Translations under genes and position numbers: made by a program
Notes under the pieces: model-generated
The model's input: the letters and a program-made list of their open reading frames with translations, nothing else
Told to the model about the DNA's origin: nothing
Database searches by the model: none
In this document: positions 52,801 to 64,000 of the stretch, piece after piece
How positions within the stretch are numbered: position 1 is the stretch's first letter
Layout: every line of letters begins with the position of its first letter
Origin: Chaetorhynchus papuensis
Taxonomy: Eukaryota > Chordata > Aves > Passeriformes > Rhipiduridae
Assembly (NCBI GenBank): GCA_013396525.1
Contig: VWYX01000664.1
Location: 128,470-192,469, forward strand
Length of the DNA: 64,000 nucleotides
Direction of reading: 5' to 3'

Positions 52801-54111
52801 GGTTTATGAAGATAGAAAAGAAGACAGAAGAAAAAGAGGAAGAAGATTCAATTTGGCTATCTAAGGTCTAGATGAAGTTCTATGAAATTTTGGTGCTTTT
52901 TGGAGATATTTGTAAGCCAGGAAACGCAGCTGATGTAGATCAGCAAAATATGAGTTTTCTCACAGAGCTCTGAGTTGTAAGAAGATGTGCAATTTGTCTT
53001 CCATAATTTTTACTACTTTGACCTTGAAGTGAAATTAAACGTCCTTGTAAGCTGTCTTGAAAATCCTGGATTTGGCAAAATCACAAAGCCATTCTTTCTT
53101 GCTGTGATTTCACATTGCTTGTTCTTCTCTTCAGCAGAAAATCAACTAAGCAAAACAGATTGAATATAAGAAAAGAATAAAACTATGTGATGCTTAGCCA
53201 GACTCACTTAGCAATCACATTTTGAGTGAAAATTCTGCTTGGTTGACTGGGTTTTAAGTTACCCATGTTTTATGTTTTCTGATGTCTCCCTATTGCACAG
53301 CAGTGGCATTATTTATTTATATTATTTATGGATTAAATATTGCAACCTGAATTCAGTTTTCTTGCCTTTAACCAAAAAGTCTGTTTCAGCTGGTGCATTG
53401 CAAGGCTATTAGAGAACACAAAATAACAGTATTCAAAATATTATTTTTTGCCATAAAGTGATTGCCATTTTTATTTCTACATATTAAAACTATATGAAGG
53501 GCTGTAAAATAACGAGATTTCTACAGATTAAAACTGTCTAAGAGTGGATATTGTTACAGTTTTTGTAATTATTGTTGTAATTATATTTTTTTTACTAGGA
53601 AGTGATTTTACAGCTCTGGTTGGCCTTAAAACCAACATAATCTACAAACAGTGGATTAACAGTTGATTAACTCACCCTGGATAATGAGTTCTTATATTAG
53701 AAGTTTTTCATGTGGGCTATTCAGGTCTGTGGGCAAAAGTCTTAATGGTCAGACTCATTCCTGAATTCACTGAGAACAGCTCCCAGTCCAAAGGAAGAAG
53801 CAATGGATAGCTGGTTGTGAGTGTTGTCAGGATGATATTTCATTCTGAAGTAAAAGCTGTCAGCCCGTTAATAGTGTTGATGAGTTCTCTGTAGTGTTTG
53901 CTTAGTACTCAAATACCAGGTTTTAGCCACTTACTAATTTTAATGCAGTGATAGGACATATAATCTATTTCATCTTGCATGATATTTTGAGCGTCCTGTT
54001 TCAGAGCGGAGTGTAATACCAGGGCTGATACATAATCTCTAACAACTGAGTATTAAGTTATTATGAGAACAAATTACAGTTATTAATAAATGGCTAATTT
54101 AAGCTGCAACT
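49824..54111. other. Unique AT-rich non-coding sequence
   Basis: No gene or transposon recognised. There is a 15-base T run at 51052-51066. Scattered frames of 60-104 residues (for example 52326-52640, plus) have no domain. Confidence 0.55.
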
Positions 54112-54735
54112 AATCACAGAATATCCTGAGTTGGAAAGACTCACAAGGATCACCAAAATCCAACTCCTGTGCCTGCATAGGACAGTCCCAAGAGTCACAC
54201 CATGTGCCTGAGAGCATTGTCCAAATGCTTCTTGAATTCTGTCGGGCTTGGTGCTGTGACCACTTCCCTGGGGAGCCTGTTCCAGTACTCAACCACCTCT
54301 GGGTGACAAACTTTTTCCTGATGTCCAACCTAAACCTCCCCTGACTCAGTTTCATGCTCTGTCCTTGAGTTCTGCCGCTGGTCATGAGAGTGAGGAGATT
54401 GGTACCTGCCACTCTGCTTCCCCTTGTGAGGAAGCTGTAGACTGCAATGTCTCCCCTCAGTCTCCTCCAGGCTGAACAAGCCAAGTGACTTAGTCATTCC
54501 TCAGCATCTTGTTCCCCAGTCTGTCCCTACATCCAGGGTTGTCCCAACACCGGTGTAGAATCTGGCACTTGTCTTTGTTAAACTTCCTATGAGGAATTTG
54601 AGGAAAACTGGCCCTAGATTGGCGCCCTGAAGAATCCCACTGGTGACTGGTCACCAGCCTGATATAAAGCCATTTATTATAACCCTTTGCGCCCAACCCA
54701 TCATCCATTGCATGATGTGTCTATCTAATTTTTTT
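54112..54735 (-). mobile_element. CR1 LINE fragment: end of reverse transcriptase ORF2 and 3' end, with internal deletion
   Basis: The left edge (aatcacagaat, 54111-54121) is the reverse complement of the CR1 terminal repeat. Next to it lies antisense ORF2 coding for GRFRLDIRKKF, a conserved C-terminal ORF2 motif, seen in the minus frame 54484-54110. At about 54295, just after this motif, the frame slips: the expected Trp-Asn-Arg-Leu-Pro-type sequence is read in another phase, which fits loss of one base. Further right the minus frame 54708-54490 contains KFNKDKCQILH, which belongs to the 'MKFNK.KC..LHLG' block that follows the reverse-transcriptase core. Near 54590-54600 the sequence jumps from that block straight into an upstream block (ccctgaagaatcccactggt), so an internal piece including the YADD-like catalytic motif region is missing. 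The copy is inactive. The stretch 54660-54735 is diverged and the edge approximate. Confidence 0.93.
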
Positions 54736-57700
54736 CTAATGTTTACCTAATATTTAGAACGCCAGTGTATCTTTTCCTGTCTCTCATATGAATAAAATTA
54801 TAACCATTCTTCTGCATCCTGCACAAGTTTACCAGGGACAACTAGAGAACTCTGTTTGAAACATTCATGCTTTTTATGAAATGTGGTCATACATATTTCT
54901 AGCTTTGGACTGTTAAAGTAGAATCCTTCCCAAATCATTCTTTTACTAAAAAATATGAACATGAGGATACAATATTCAGATTCAGGCTGACAGGCACAAA
55001 ATGTTTTATATAGGTTTTATGCCTGAAAATTTGTCTGATATTCGTTGTAGAAAATTGCAGGTTTAGAAAATAGCATTTTCTAGAAAGAAAAATATTCTGC
55101 TAAATATTCCCCCACCTGCTTGATGATGGCTAACTTACAGGCAACAGATTATTTTTTTTAATAGATAGCATTATTAGGAGCTACTGTACAAAATGAACAT
55201 TTTTTAATATTAAATAGAACAGGTTTTCATTGATGCAGTTTGGTGAAACAGGGGTATTTCTACAATACTTTTTTTTTAGTCAGAAAGGAAAAAAAAGAGG
55301 AAGAATTCTGCCTGGCTTGCACCAGATTGTTTATGTTCTTCAGTGACAAAGTAAAATGACATCTGGCAAGAATTTCAGAAAACTGGGCAAATCCTGTGCC
55401 TCAGAAATGTGTAATTTATGTGGGGAAGCAAAGAGTGAGGGGTCTGTGTGCAGTATGAGCTTTAACAGGAAAAATACAATGAAAAACCAGGCTGCTGGCA
55501 TTCATTAAAGAGCTCAAACTGCTTTTCACAGGACAAAAATTCTTTCTCCAAACTGTATTGTTCATCAAACACTGTATCCTAATTATCAAACTACTGGAAG
55601 ATGATCTTATCACCATCTGCTAATGAGCATGCCTTCCTACACTGACGCAGCAGGCACCTGTTAGATGTGCTTCTGTGATAAGTTATTGCTAAATATTGTT
55701 AAACAGTCATCATGTTTCACTCCTAGAAATACACATTTTGTAAAATATTTAAATTCTAGTGGTATTCCATGAGAGAGAAAAGCTATTTGACTTCATTATT
55801 CTGATGGGAAGAAAGCAGTAAAGTGTTTGTCAGTGGGCTAGAAATTATCAACAATTAAAATATGGATAGGGGGAATATCTATGGGTGAATTCAATTGAAT
55901 AAAAAAAGTTAAAAACTATCCACAACCCTTTGCACTCCAGCACATAAGTAAACTACTACCTGTTTGGGTCATGAAGAAAATTGCTTCAGAGGCATCTTAT
56001 TTCAAAATTGTCTGACAGTTAAGAATAAGGTTTCTTACATTTTCTCTGCTATGAGTTTTTCAGGTTGATACTATCTTCCCTGTCTCCACTATAAAATTTT
56101 TCTTGCCTCATGCAAATATGCCTACGTGAATAGCACACAGTTGCTCAAGGGAGGTGCTAAGAGTTACTGATACAAAGGCATTTTGTTATTTTTAATACTA
56201 TTATTCTGATGGGAAAAAAGTAGCAAAATATTTGTTAGTAGGCCAACTATTTTCTATTACTAAAACATGGCTTATAAGAAAAAATGGCTTATGAAGACAT
56301 TGAAAAGATTTCTTTAAGCATCTGAAGACTGAATATGGCACTGAACCCACATTCTTGGCAAAATAGCTTTCACTGTGGTCTGCTTTATACTGACTTATGT
56401 ATACTTAAATTTTTTGGATGAAAGGACTTTAAAATCTTTAATGTTCTGTTCCTGTATCCATGAAAGTCAGTAATAAATTTCCTTTAGCTTCAGTTGCATA
56501 GAAACAGGATCTGACAGGTTAAATCTTGTAATTTCTCATCAAAAGACAGGCAGATTGTCATCATTAAGGCTGTTTTTCACAGTGGGACAAGCTTGAACAA
56601 CAAAATGTCAAGAAGAGAGAGGGGACAGAGATGTAAACAAATCCAAAGATTCTTAGCTCTTTCCCTCTAAACATTAGGCTACACAGTCTGTAAGATTTTT
56701 TTACTTGTAGACTCCAAGCATTTTGAAACTGCCTCACACACAGGCGTGCCCAGGGTGCTTAGGCTGAGAATATTCCAGGTAACACCTGGCTTCATTGGAA
56801 CACATTCTTTTTCTTTGTGAAATAGTTAAATTTGTTTGCTTAACAAGCACATTTACCAGAAAATAGATTAGGCATGCCTTTCACTCCTAATCAGTGACAT
56901 GACAGCTTCTTAAGCAGACTCCTGTTCACCTATTTGCCGTTCTGTTTGAAGGAACTTGCCATTCACTATTAAGGTTTCTTAATGAGCTTAACTTGAAAAA
57001 TCAACTGCTGTGCTGCAGATGTCCATCCATCAATTTGCTCCTGCACTTTCCATCAGGAACATTTGACTGTATGGTTATTTATCTGCTAGGATAGTAAAAC
57101 TGTCCCAACTTGTCATATATTCTGTTGGGCGTTTAAGAGACAATAATTTAGAATTATAGAGTTATAAAGCCATCTTCCTTCATTATTTAATAAGCAGGCC
57201 CTAAATTAATGTTATATATTCTTCCTTGTTTGTAGATCTCATGTCCTTTCTGTTATACCCATCTATCCATGTTGTTCTGGCCAATCATAATAAAACCTTA
57301 CCTTAGAGAGAGACTTTATTCAGAAAAATAATTTATTTCAATGGCTAACGACAAAGTAATAGTATAACCTATATTTAACACTAGACAATCTATATAGACA
57401 TGGAGAGAAGCGAAAATGTAATGAATCTGAAAAAAAATGAAATATGAAATATGTGAATCATGTTTCAACTGGAAGGAGCTCTTAAGTAGACACCAGGGGA
57501 TTCACTACTCAGACAAGATTTTTTTCTGTTTAAGTCATTTATAACATCTTCCCCTGGTGTTCACTGAAGACTAGTTTTACCCACTCAAATGACACTACTA
57601 AGGTGCCTCACTAATTGTTGTCATGAAACTTAGCAAAATCTAAATCTTGGATAATTCTACTTATCTCTCAACTATATTGAAATGGAATAGTGGGCAAAAA

Positions 57701-59064
57701 ACCTGCACAGAGCAAAGTTGTACAGTGTCATTAGAAAGCAGTCTAAAAAGAAGTCAAAATGATACACAGAAGTTCATTATTTTAACCTGCATTCCCTATG
57801 GTTAATTTGTAAAGATGTCAATTATTTTCTGTAATTTCTGTATTTCTGTCAATTAATTTCAGTTAAGTACATCGTAAGTATGATTCTGGTCTAAGTGACT
57901 CCTAAGTCAGTTGAGACTTTTGTAAACATGCCACTGGGCATCCATAACACAGACCTCCCTCCTGTAAAGAATACATAAGTGAAGGAAGAGTTCAATTGTG
58001 CTGTGTGATTACGTTGCAGGGGAGACATAATGCTAGAGTAAAGAAATTCATAATCACCTAAAGGATGGACTCTGCTTCTCAACACCCAAATGCATATAAA
58101 AAGGGTCAAGAAAAGAGCATAAAAGAAATATAAGAAACACAAAAACCTCCTCTGTAAGGAGGCATGGTGTCTATTCAACAGCTGCAGAAAACAAAAGAAA
58201 CAAGGTAATATAAAATTATGAAATCAGAGTCAGTCAGATAATCCTCCCTGATTCTTTCTCAGGGAGAAAAACAAATGAAAACTAGTAAAATTATTATGCA
58301 AATAGATGTGAAGAAGTGCTTTTTAAGATGAATAATAATTATTGGTGCCATTAGAGATGATTGAGATGAAGCTTAAAGGAGGTTTCAGAAATGAGTTACA
58401 CATTTATATGAATAATAAACACACAAAATGAAAATACAATAACCAGGTCTTAGGTTCTTCTAATTCAGTATCACGTATCTACCACATATTAAACTTAGAT
58501 CTGTATCATACTATAATACAGTGACGAAAACATGAATTATACTCCTTCACTTAATGGACCCAAGAAGGCCTAAAAAGAATTATAAGTGATAGACATATAT
58601 AAAAATTTGTTATATGCAACAAGACCATATGGGACAAACAGCCTGTACCAGTATCAAAGCCAAGTAAAAATTCTTAAGAGTTCTGTTTCTTGTCCTGAGC
58701 AGAACAAAGACTGAACAGACTGAAGAAAATCATACTACAAATAATTGAACAGCTTCTTCTCAGAAAAGAATACCTTCCTAGAAAGACAATTTTCTTGGTA
58801 ATTAACAGAATATTTTGCTATAAAATAGAAAGTTTATGCTGTAAGTTATTACTTCCTAGGTGCAATTTTACCCTGGATGCTGACTGAAATGGTAGCATTT
58901 TCTGAAGGAGACCATCTCAAGGCCGCCAAATTCTTTCACTGCAATTCATGAAGCCAGTGTAGCACCTCTACTTGCGTATCTCATCAACAAGATATTGAAC
59001 ATGTATATAGGAACCTATTGGTGAAGGATAGGAAAGTGTGGGGTGGAAGAGGAAAGGAGAGAGA
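54736..59064. other. Unique AT-rich non-coding sequence
   Basis: No gene or named repeat recognised. Two spots resemble each other ('ttattctgatgggaagaaagcagtaaa' type at about 55796-55822 and again at about 56200-56230, each followed by a 'gttagtgggcta'-like segment), suggesting an old local duplication; see the findings. The 57300-58900 part is strongly AT-rich. Confidence 0.5.
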
Positions 59065-59129
59065 GTATGTGTGTGTGTGTGCGTGCGTGTGTGTGTGTGT
59101 GCGCGTGTGTGTGTGTGTGTGTGTGTGTT
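59065..59129. repeat. (GT)n microsatellite with GC interruptions
   Basis: A tgtgtg run broken by gcgtgcgtg and gcgcg steps, about 60 bases. It is preceded by a short GA-rich run (59045-59064). The last uninterrupted stretch (59106-59128) is about 11 repeats long, enough to be length-variable. Alternating purine-pyrimidine sequence such as this can adopt Z-DNA. Confidence 0.97.
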
Positions 59130-61376
59130 CACTCATGCCATGGGGTAAGGCTCTTTGAAAGTGGGAAGACCTACTAGCAGGTCACATGGGCTAGAAGAAG
59201 GGGTAGAATTTTTCTGGAAAAAAAGAAAGAAAGAGGAGATAAAAAGGCAAGAAGACTAGACTGCTGGTCCCTACTTAATTTTTTGACCAGGTATAGTTTT
59301 CCTTTGTGTCTCTACAATTATCTGCTGGCATAGTTAGAAGGGTATCAGCAGAGGTTTGTTTTTTCTGGCTCAGGGAAGTAGCTACCATTCATAATCAGAG
59401 ATGACAAGCTAGACTATATGGACCCCATGATTTGTTTGCTCCTATGTGCAAATAATACTTGAGATGCTTCTAAAACAGCCTGCTAAATTAATTTTCCCCA
59501 ACCCAAAACCATCCTAAGGGAATTCAACTATCATATCTCTACCTACACCTCTGTGCCTCAACCAGCACCACGGAGGCGTTGTGTCTCTTCCTGCCTTGCC
59601 ATGGCAGTGATGTAGTTATTGCCAATTTCACTCTACATGTGATGGATGGGAATCAATTAAAACACTGTATTAGAGACAACAGGATGTTTACTTGGAATAA
59701 TTTTTTTGATTTAGTAAATGGTAGAACTAATAAAAGAAATTGCTTCTATCAGCTTTCACAACAGTTTAAAACTTATTGAGCACAACCAGACAAGTGTTTA
59801 GTCATCTGGAGGAGAAAGCTTGAGCAATGGGCTGGAAAAGCAAGGTCTTTTAAAATATGCCCATTTTTAAGATTTAGTTTCAGTCTCTTCTTTCCCTCCT
59901 CCCTGTCAAGTAATTAAAGTTCTTGACTTGTTTCAAAATGGCTCAGATTAAATTTCATTTTGTTAAGCACCTCAATTTTTCAGCTAGGAAAAAAAAAAAG
60001 ACCATTAGGAATTTGCATTATCCATTACAGCCTCCTTCATGATCTGAAATTTATATGGGAAATGCTAATTGGACATTCATCATAATAAAGATAATGATTT
60101 CTGTAGTCTCCGCAGTGATAATTAAGATGAAAGATGAAAATGATGCAGAGCGAACGTTGTATTCTTTATTTGCTGTGAATGGAGAATGGGAAATTAATTC
60201 TGTCCTTGTCTGCAGGGTAGGGGTGCCAGGCAGGGATAGAGGGGAACATGTACAAGAAGTTGTTTTGTCTAAGGCATCTGAATTTGCTTAGGGGAAAGAC
60301 GGTCCTGCTGATTTTACTCCAGTACTCAGATGAAGAAGGTTGATACTGAGTGTAACGTCCTCCTACTATTGGGAGTTGTCCTGAAGACAGATGTGACTAA
60401 TGAGGTTTTGCTCATTATGCTTCAGTGCACTGTGCTTGCCTTCTTTTGCTTTCCAAACAATGTGTGTTTCCAGTTCCTCGAGGGGAAGAAGCGACTTCCA
60501 TGGTGTGGAGTTTTAAGTGCATGCAGTGCCAGAAGCAGGCTTTGTGAATTAATTGGTCAGAACGCTCATTGCTGTGTCTACCTGCATCTGTTTTGAGACT
60601 AAAACTAAGCCAATAAAACAGACCTTTGTGAAATAGAAAAAAAATTACACAAAAATCTTTCTCTTACATTTGTTCTACTTCTCCTACAAAAGAGATTTGG
60701 TGAATTAAACCCAAGATTGCGATTGTTGACACCATTATTTTTTCTGAAACTGGAATGAACTTAAACTGTCAGCCTGAAGTCTTTGATGAACCCACACAGG
60801 ACCCAAAAAAATCCAGTATCACTAATTATCCATTCAGAAGACCAGTGTGACTATGGAGAGGCATAATTTATCAGGGGCTTGCCAGATACATATTTGTCAG
60901 GAAGGACTTACGGCTTCTAGGTGCCTCTGTAGGCTTCTGCTCCTGAAAAGAGGGTTGGAGAGCAATCAGGGACTACTCAGAGACTTGAAGGAGCCACAGA
61001 TTGGTTCAGGCTGAGAGCATTGCTGCAGGCCCCTGGGAAAGACCAGTCTGGAATTAAGTGGCCAAGGCTGGACCAATCAGGCACCTTCACAAATCATCTA
61101 GTCCTGTTGTCACTGAGGGCTAATGCAAATGAGCCCCAGAAAGAGTTGGAATGACAATGCCTGGTCAGACAAGGGTTGCTCCAGCTGGTGGCTTCCCATT
61201 GCAGTAGGATGAATAATATTTGGTGAATAGTGACCTCTTATTCACTCCTAGTTTTGGAGGGTGAAGTCTATGGATACTGATATTGCTCAATAGTCCATAA
61301 AAATCTTTTACACCTGCCCATAAACACGGAATGCAAGACAAACAATTGCACGTACAGAAAGACAGACCATGGAATT
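59130..61376. other. Unique non-coding sequence
   Basis: No gene recognised. 60040-60180 (aatgctaattggacattcat, ataataaagataatgattt) resembles conserved non-coding DNA and is covered by a spurious 78-residue frame. An A-run lies at 59989-59999. The possible regulatory motifs at 61060-61135 are listed separately. Confidence 0.5.
61060..61135. promoter_or_regulatory. CCAAT box and POU octamer pair (candidate promoter or enhancer)
   Basis: A full NF-Y type site gaccaatcag (61071-61080) lies about 45 bases from a perfect octamer ATGCAAAT (61123-61130), in a GC-richer patch (60940-61200). No TATA box was identified. The pairing is common in promoters and some LTRs, but each motif is short enough to occur by chance. 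Confidence 0.2.
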
Positions 61377-61490
61377 TGGCTGAAAGCTCATTGTGTATAC
61401 CCTGGCACACAGTTATAAGAAGGAGACTGTACCTGGCTAAAAGCTCATTGTGTATACCCTGGCACACAGTTATAAGAAGGAGACTGTACC
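61377..61490. repeat. 57-bp tandem duplication
   Basis: Copies 61377-61433 and 61434-61490 both begin tggct(g/a)aaagctcattg and end gagactgtacc. I see a single substitution (g to a at the sixth base). The duplication length is a multiple of three, so a minus-strand frame (61467-61165) repeats a short peptide through it; that frame has no recognisable domain. Confidence 0.97.
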
Positions 61491-64000
61491 TTTTGCCTTT
61501 CTGAATTGAAAAAGTCAGAGAGACAATTCAATTAATACTCCACTTGTTTTAGTAGCTGCTGGTTTTAAGCCATTTCAGTAGCATCCTACAGGTTTATGAG
61601 GCCATAATCTGGTTGCTGAAAGGAAGAACTTTGAGGATAAGTAAGACCGTGAAACACAAGCACTATGCCTGGTGCGAGCAACTTCACATGGGGCTGTGCA
61701 AACAATTGACTTCTTGGTTTACTTGCTGAATTGTGAGGTAGGGGGAAAAGGTGGGCCAGTAGCGGTGAGAACAGAAAACCAATTTACTTACTTGTTGATC
61801 CAACTGAATCAATGCAAAATGAGTGAACAGGAGAATATAATTTCTTAGGTGATTGTCCTCAAATAGTGCTTAAAAAACAAAACAAAAAAAATCCTCCCTT
61901 TGGAGGTATTCCACACTATAGAAAAGATTTGACAAGACACCAAAGGGCATGGCATGGGTGGTTAGGACATGCACCTCAGATCGAGCCATTTGAGCAGCTG
62001 CCTCTCTGCTGATGGTCTGTTATCAAAAGCACAATGGAACAACTTCAGAAAAACAAGTTCTTCTGAGCTTCAAACTGCTGAGTACCTTACCATCTTCTGG
62101 ATTTTGCAAAGCTGCCACTGAAAAAGTTTCCAGGTTTGGAGAACGATCTCTGTGTGGGGCTTTAGTTACTGATACTGCTTTTTGCTGAAGAAATCAGCAT
62201 ATTTTCTATACATATGGTAGGGGAGGAAATTGCAGAGAATTAATTTTACTCCTGAAATGAAACATTTCCTAGATTATAGTTGTATTTAGAGGGAATGGGA
62301 AATTGAGGTCCCAAGAGATACATTTTTCAGAAAGTTCTTGGGTGCTTTGAATGTTTTAGTTCAGAGGTCTTGTCTGGAAATACTCTGATTTGGCCATAAT
62401 AAGATACCCATCTTGAACTTCTTAAATGAGACTCCAATAAATTCTTGCATCAACCTGAACTTTCTTTTTCATCTTGCTTATGCTCAGAGTTGAACTATCT
62501 TGAACTTTCACATACAACTGAATCTCAAGCATGACTTCTGATAAATCATGAATGCTGAAAGCATTCGAAAAATTCTCATGCTTCCTTTTTTCCCTGCTCA
62601 AATTCTACATCTGTTGCTGGATCCCCAGAGTGTCCAAGCAGAGGAAGCAAGTGCCAGACATTTCACAAACCCTTTCTTCCAAGAGGTTTCTTGACCCATT
62701 GCAATAGGCTTAAGTGAATAAAATTGCTGGGATGAACGAGAATAAGAACTCAGATCCAAATCCTGCTTTTCATGGTGCTTGAGCCGCTAAGTTGAATAAT
62801 TGTTTTTCTGACAGTTTAATGCTTTATGGAAGACATGGCAATTATCCACAATTTTTACAGACATTCAGAGTATCCTTCATTAAATAAAGATACTTTAGCT
62901 TTTCACACACATTTTAAAGCATTGTTCATTCTGTTTAAAACAGGGTACAGAAGTTTAAAACTGACAGGAAGTGTATATAATGAATTGCTCATGAAAAGGA
63001 AAAGCCTGCATGATCTTGTCTGGGGATGGCTGCTCTTTGCCATCCCATGCCATGTTCATGGAAAGCTCTAAAGCAGTCACACTGGAAATAAGCAATTATC
63101 CAATCAGTGGTGCACAGAGGGGTTCACAGGTGATGTTTACCTTCTCAGGGAAACTGAGTTTCTCTTCTTTATACTGGCTCTCTCTTTCTTTCCCTTTCTT
63201 CTCCCTCCAATCTACATAGCAATGCATACACTCTGTACAAAGGGTTGATCCTTTCTAGGGGAATATTTTTCAAACATTAAAGGAATGGAAAATGATCCCA
63301 GGGACATTCCATTTTCATGAGTTTGATTTTTCAGTGCAGTAGAGATCTAGAAAAGGAGACATAGTTTCCAAGCCTCTGCCCGTGTCATCTCAGCCTTTGA
63401 TTTCCTCAATTCTAAAAGATTCAGTAATCTTAGATTTAGTTTGCACTGGAATGAAAAATTCTGAATTTCATGATCAGGCACACGAGGGAGCAAGTCTTAA
63501 ACCATCACATAATTATCCATCCACCCATGTGTGTGTGCAGACACACTCACACAAAATAGCTTTTTAAAATTATATAAATGGAATTTTGGGATTATGCACT
63601 GGTCAATTCCTCTTGAAGAAATAATTTTCTGCTATTTTGAGGCTATGTAGATTGATCTTGAAATAGTCAACAAATCCAAGATTATTTGTTTGGGACCCAA
63701 GAAGGTGAGAAGCCTTGTTTGCAGATAAAAAGTAGTTTATCCTGCTAGGTGTCTCCTTAAAGATAATATACAATGTCACTTGAATGAAGAATTACATAAT
63801 TTTGAAAGGAACTATATGATTCATTGGTGCTGCTATTTTAAGTGGTATGGAACAGCCCTCTGCAAGTCCTAAGATAGAGTTTACAAAAGGTTTGTTCCCA
63901 GCCTACACTTGACATATCTCACAACACTTCATAAAATTCAGTATTACTTTTCTTTTTCCAGAATAAGATGGTAATTAAAAAGAAGATACTTGATTGAATT
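61491..64000. other. Unique non-coding sequence
   Basis: No gene, transposon or RNA gene recognised. It holds an A-rich run at about 61872-61890 and a short tgtgtgtgcagacacactcacac segment at about 63530-63555 that is weakly self-complementary. Frames of 60-81 residues show no domain. Confidence 0.55.

Noticed and set aside
57891..58178. Minus-strand frame of 95 residues with a hydrophobic segment resembling a signal anchor
   Set aside because: Sits in AT-rich DNA where Phe/Leu/Ile-rich translations are expected. No homologous family or upstream promoter recognised.
1..64000. Search for tRNA, rRNA, snRNA, CRISPR arrays, bacterial operons or intact viral genes
   Set aside because: No cloverleaf, conserved snRNA core, regularly spaced repeats, ribosome-binding-site/ORF organisation or intact viral coding region was recognised by eye.

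Overview
The window reads as non-coding vertebrate nuclear DNA, almost certainly from a bird. The main evidence is a set of decayed CR1 LINE fragments with typical avian 3' ends: the ATTCTRTGATT-type terminal octamer repeats, and the 'ggttggactagatgatct'-like tail. Supporting signs are an AT-rich composition with few CpGs, LTR-like pieces, microsatellites, and no bacterial gene organisation. Open reading frames are short, overlap on both strands and lack recognisable domains, except inside retroelement remnants. I could not identify a host protein-coding exon, tRNA, rRNA, CRISPR array or other RNA gene. The locus is best described as an intergenic or long-intron stretch; I cannot name a neighbouring gene.

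Layout. 1-3743 is unique sequence with a possible CR1 tail near 1.5 kb. 3744-4562 is a minus-strand CR1 3' fragment (end of ORF2 plus 3' UTR), and 9478-9815 is a second. 14566-14798 is a 113-bp tandem duplication with a poly-T end on each copy. 18990-20180 holds a minus-strand remnant of a CR1-family ORF1: a Cys-rich segment, a coiled coil and an SGNH/GDSL-type esterase with a DGVHL block. Directly beside it is a probable 429-bp solo LTR with TGTT...AACA ends (20187-20615), and a second LTR-like block follows at about 21304-21850. From 21851 to 42928 there is no recognisable repeat apart from simple repeats, with some stretches that look like conserved non-coding DNA (for example 36280-36440). 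42929-43068 is a plus-strand CR1 tail, followed by a possible LTR-like segment (43610-43848) and a degenerate trinucleotide tract. 49001-49823 is an unexplained long minus-strand frame broken by one stop and two small out-of-frame duplications. 54112-54735 is a CR1 fragment with part of the reverse transcriptase end, an internal deletion and a frameshift. 59065-59129 is a (GT)n microsatellite and 61377-61490 a 57-bp tandem duplication.

No set of genes here forms a pathway or operon, and I found no convincing new biological system. The points most worth a second look are the CR1 ORF1 remnant that lacks its ORF2 and 3' end and sits against LTR-like DNA, the unexplained broken frame at 49.0-49.8 kb, the near-perfect tandem duplications, and several motif clusters that may be regulatory.
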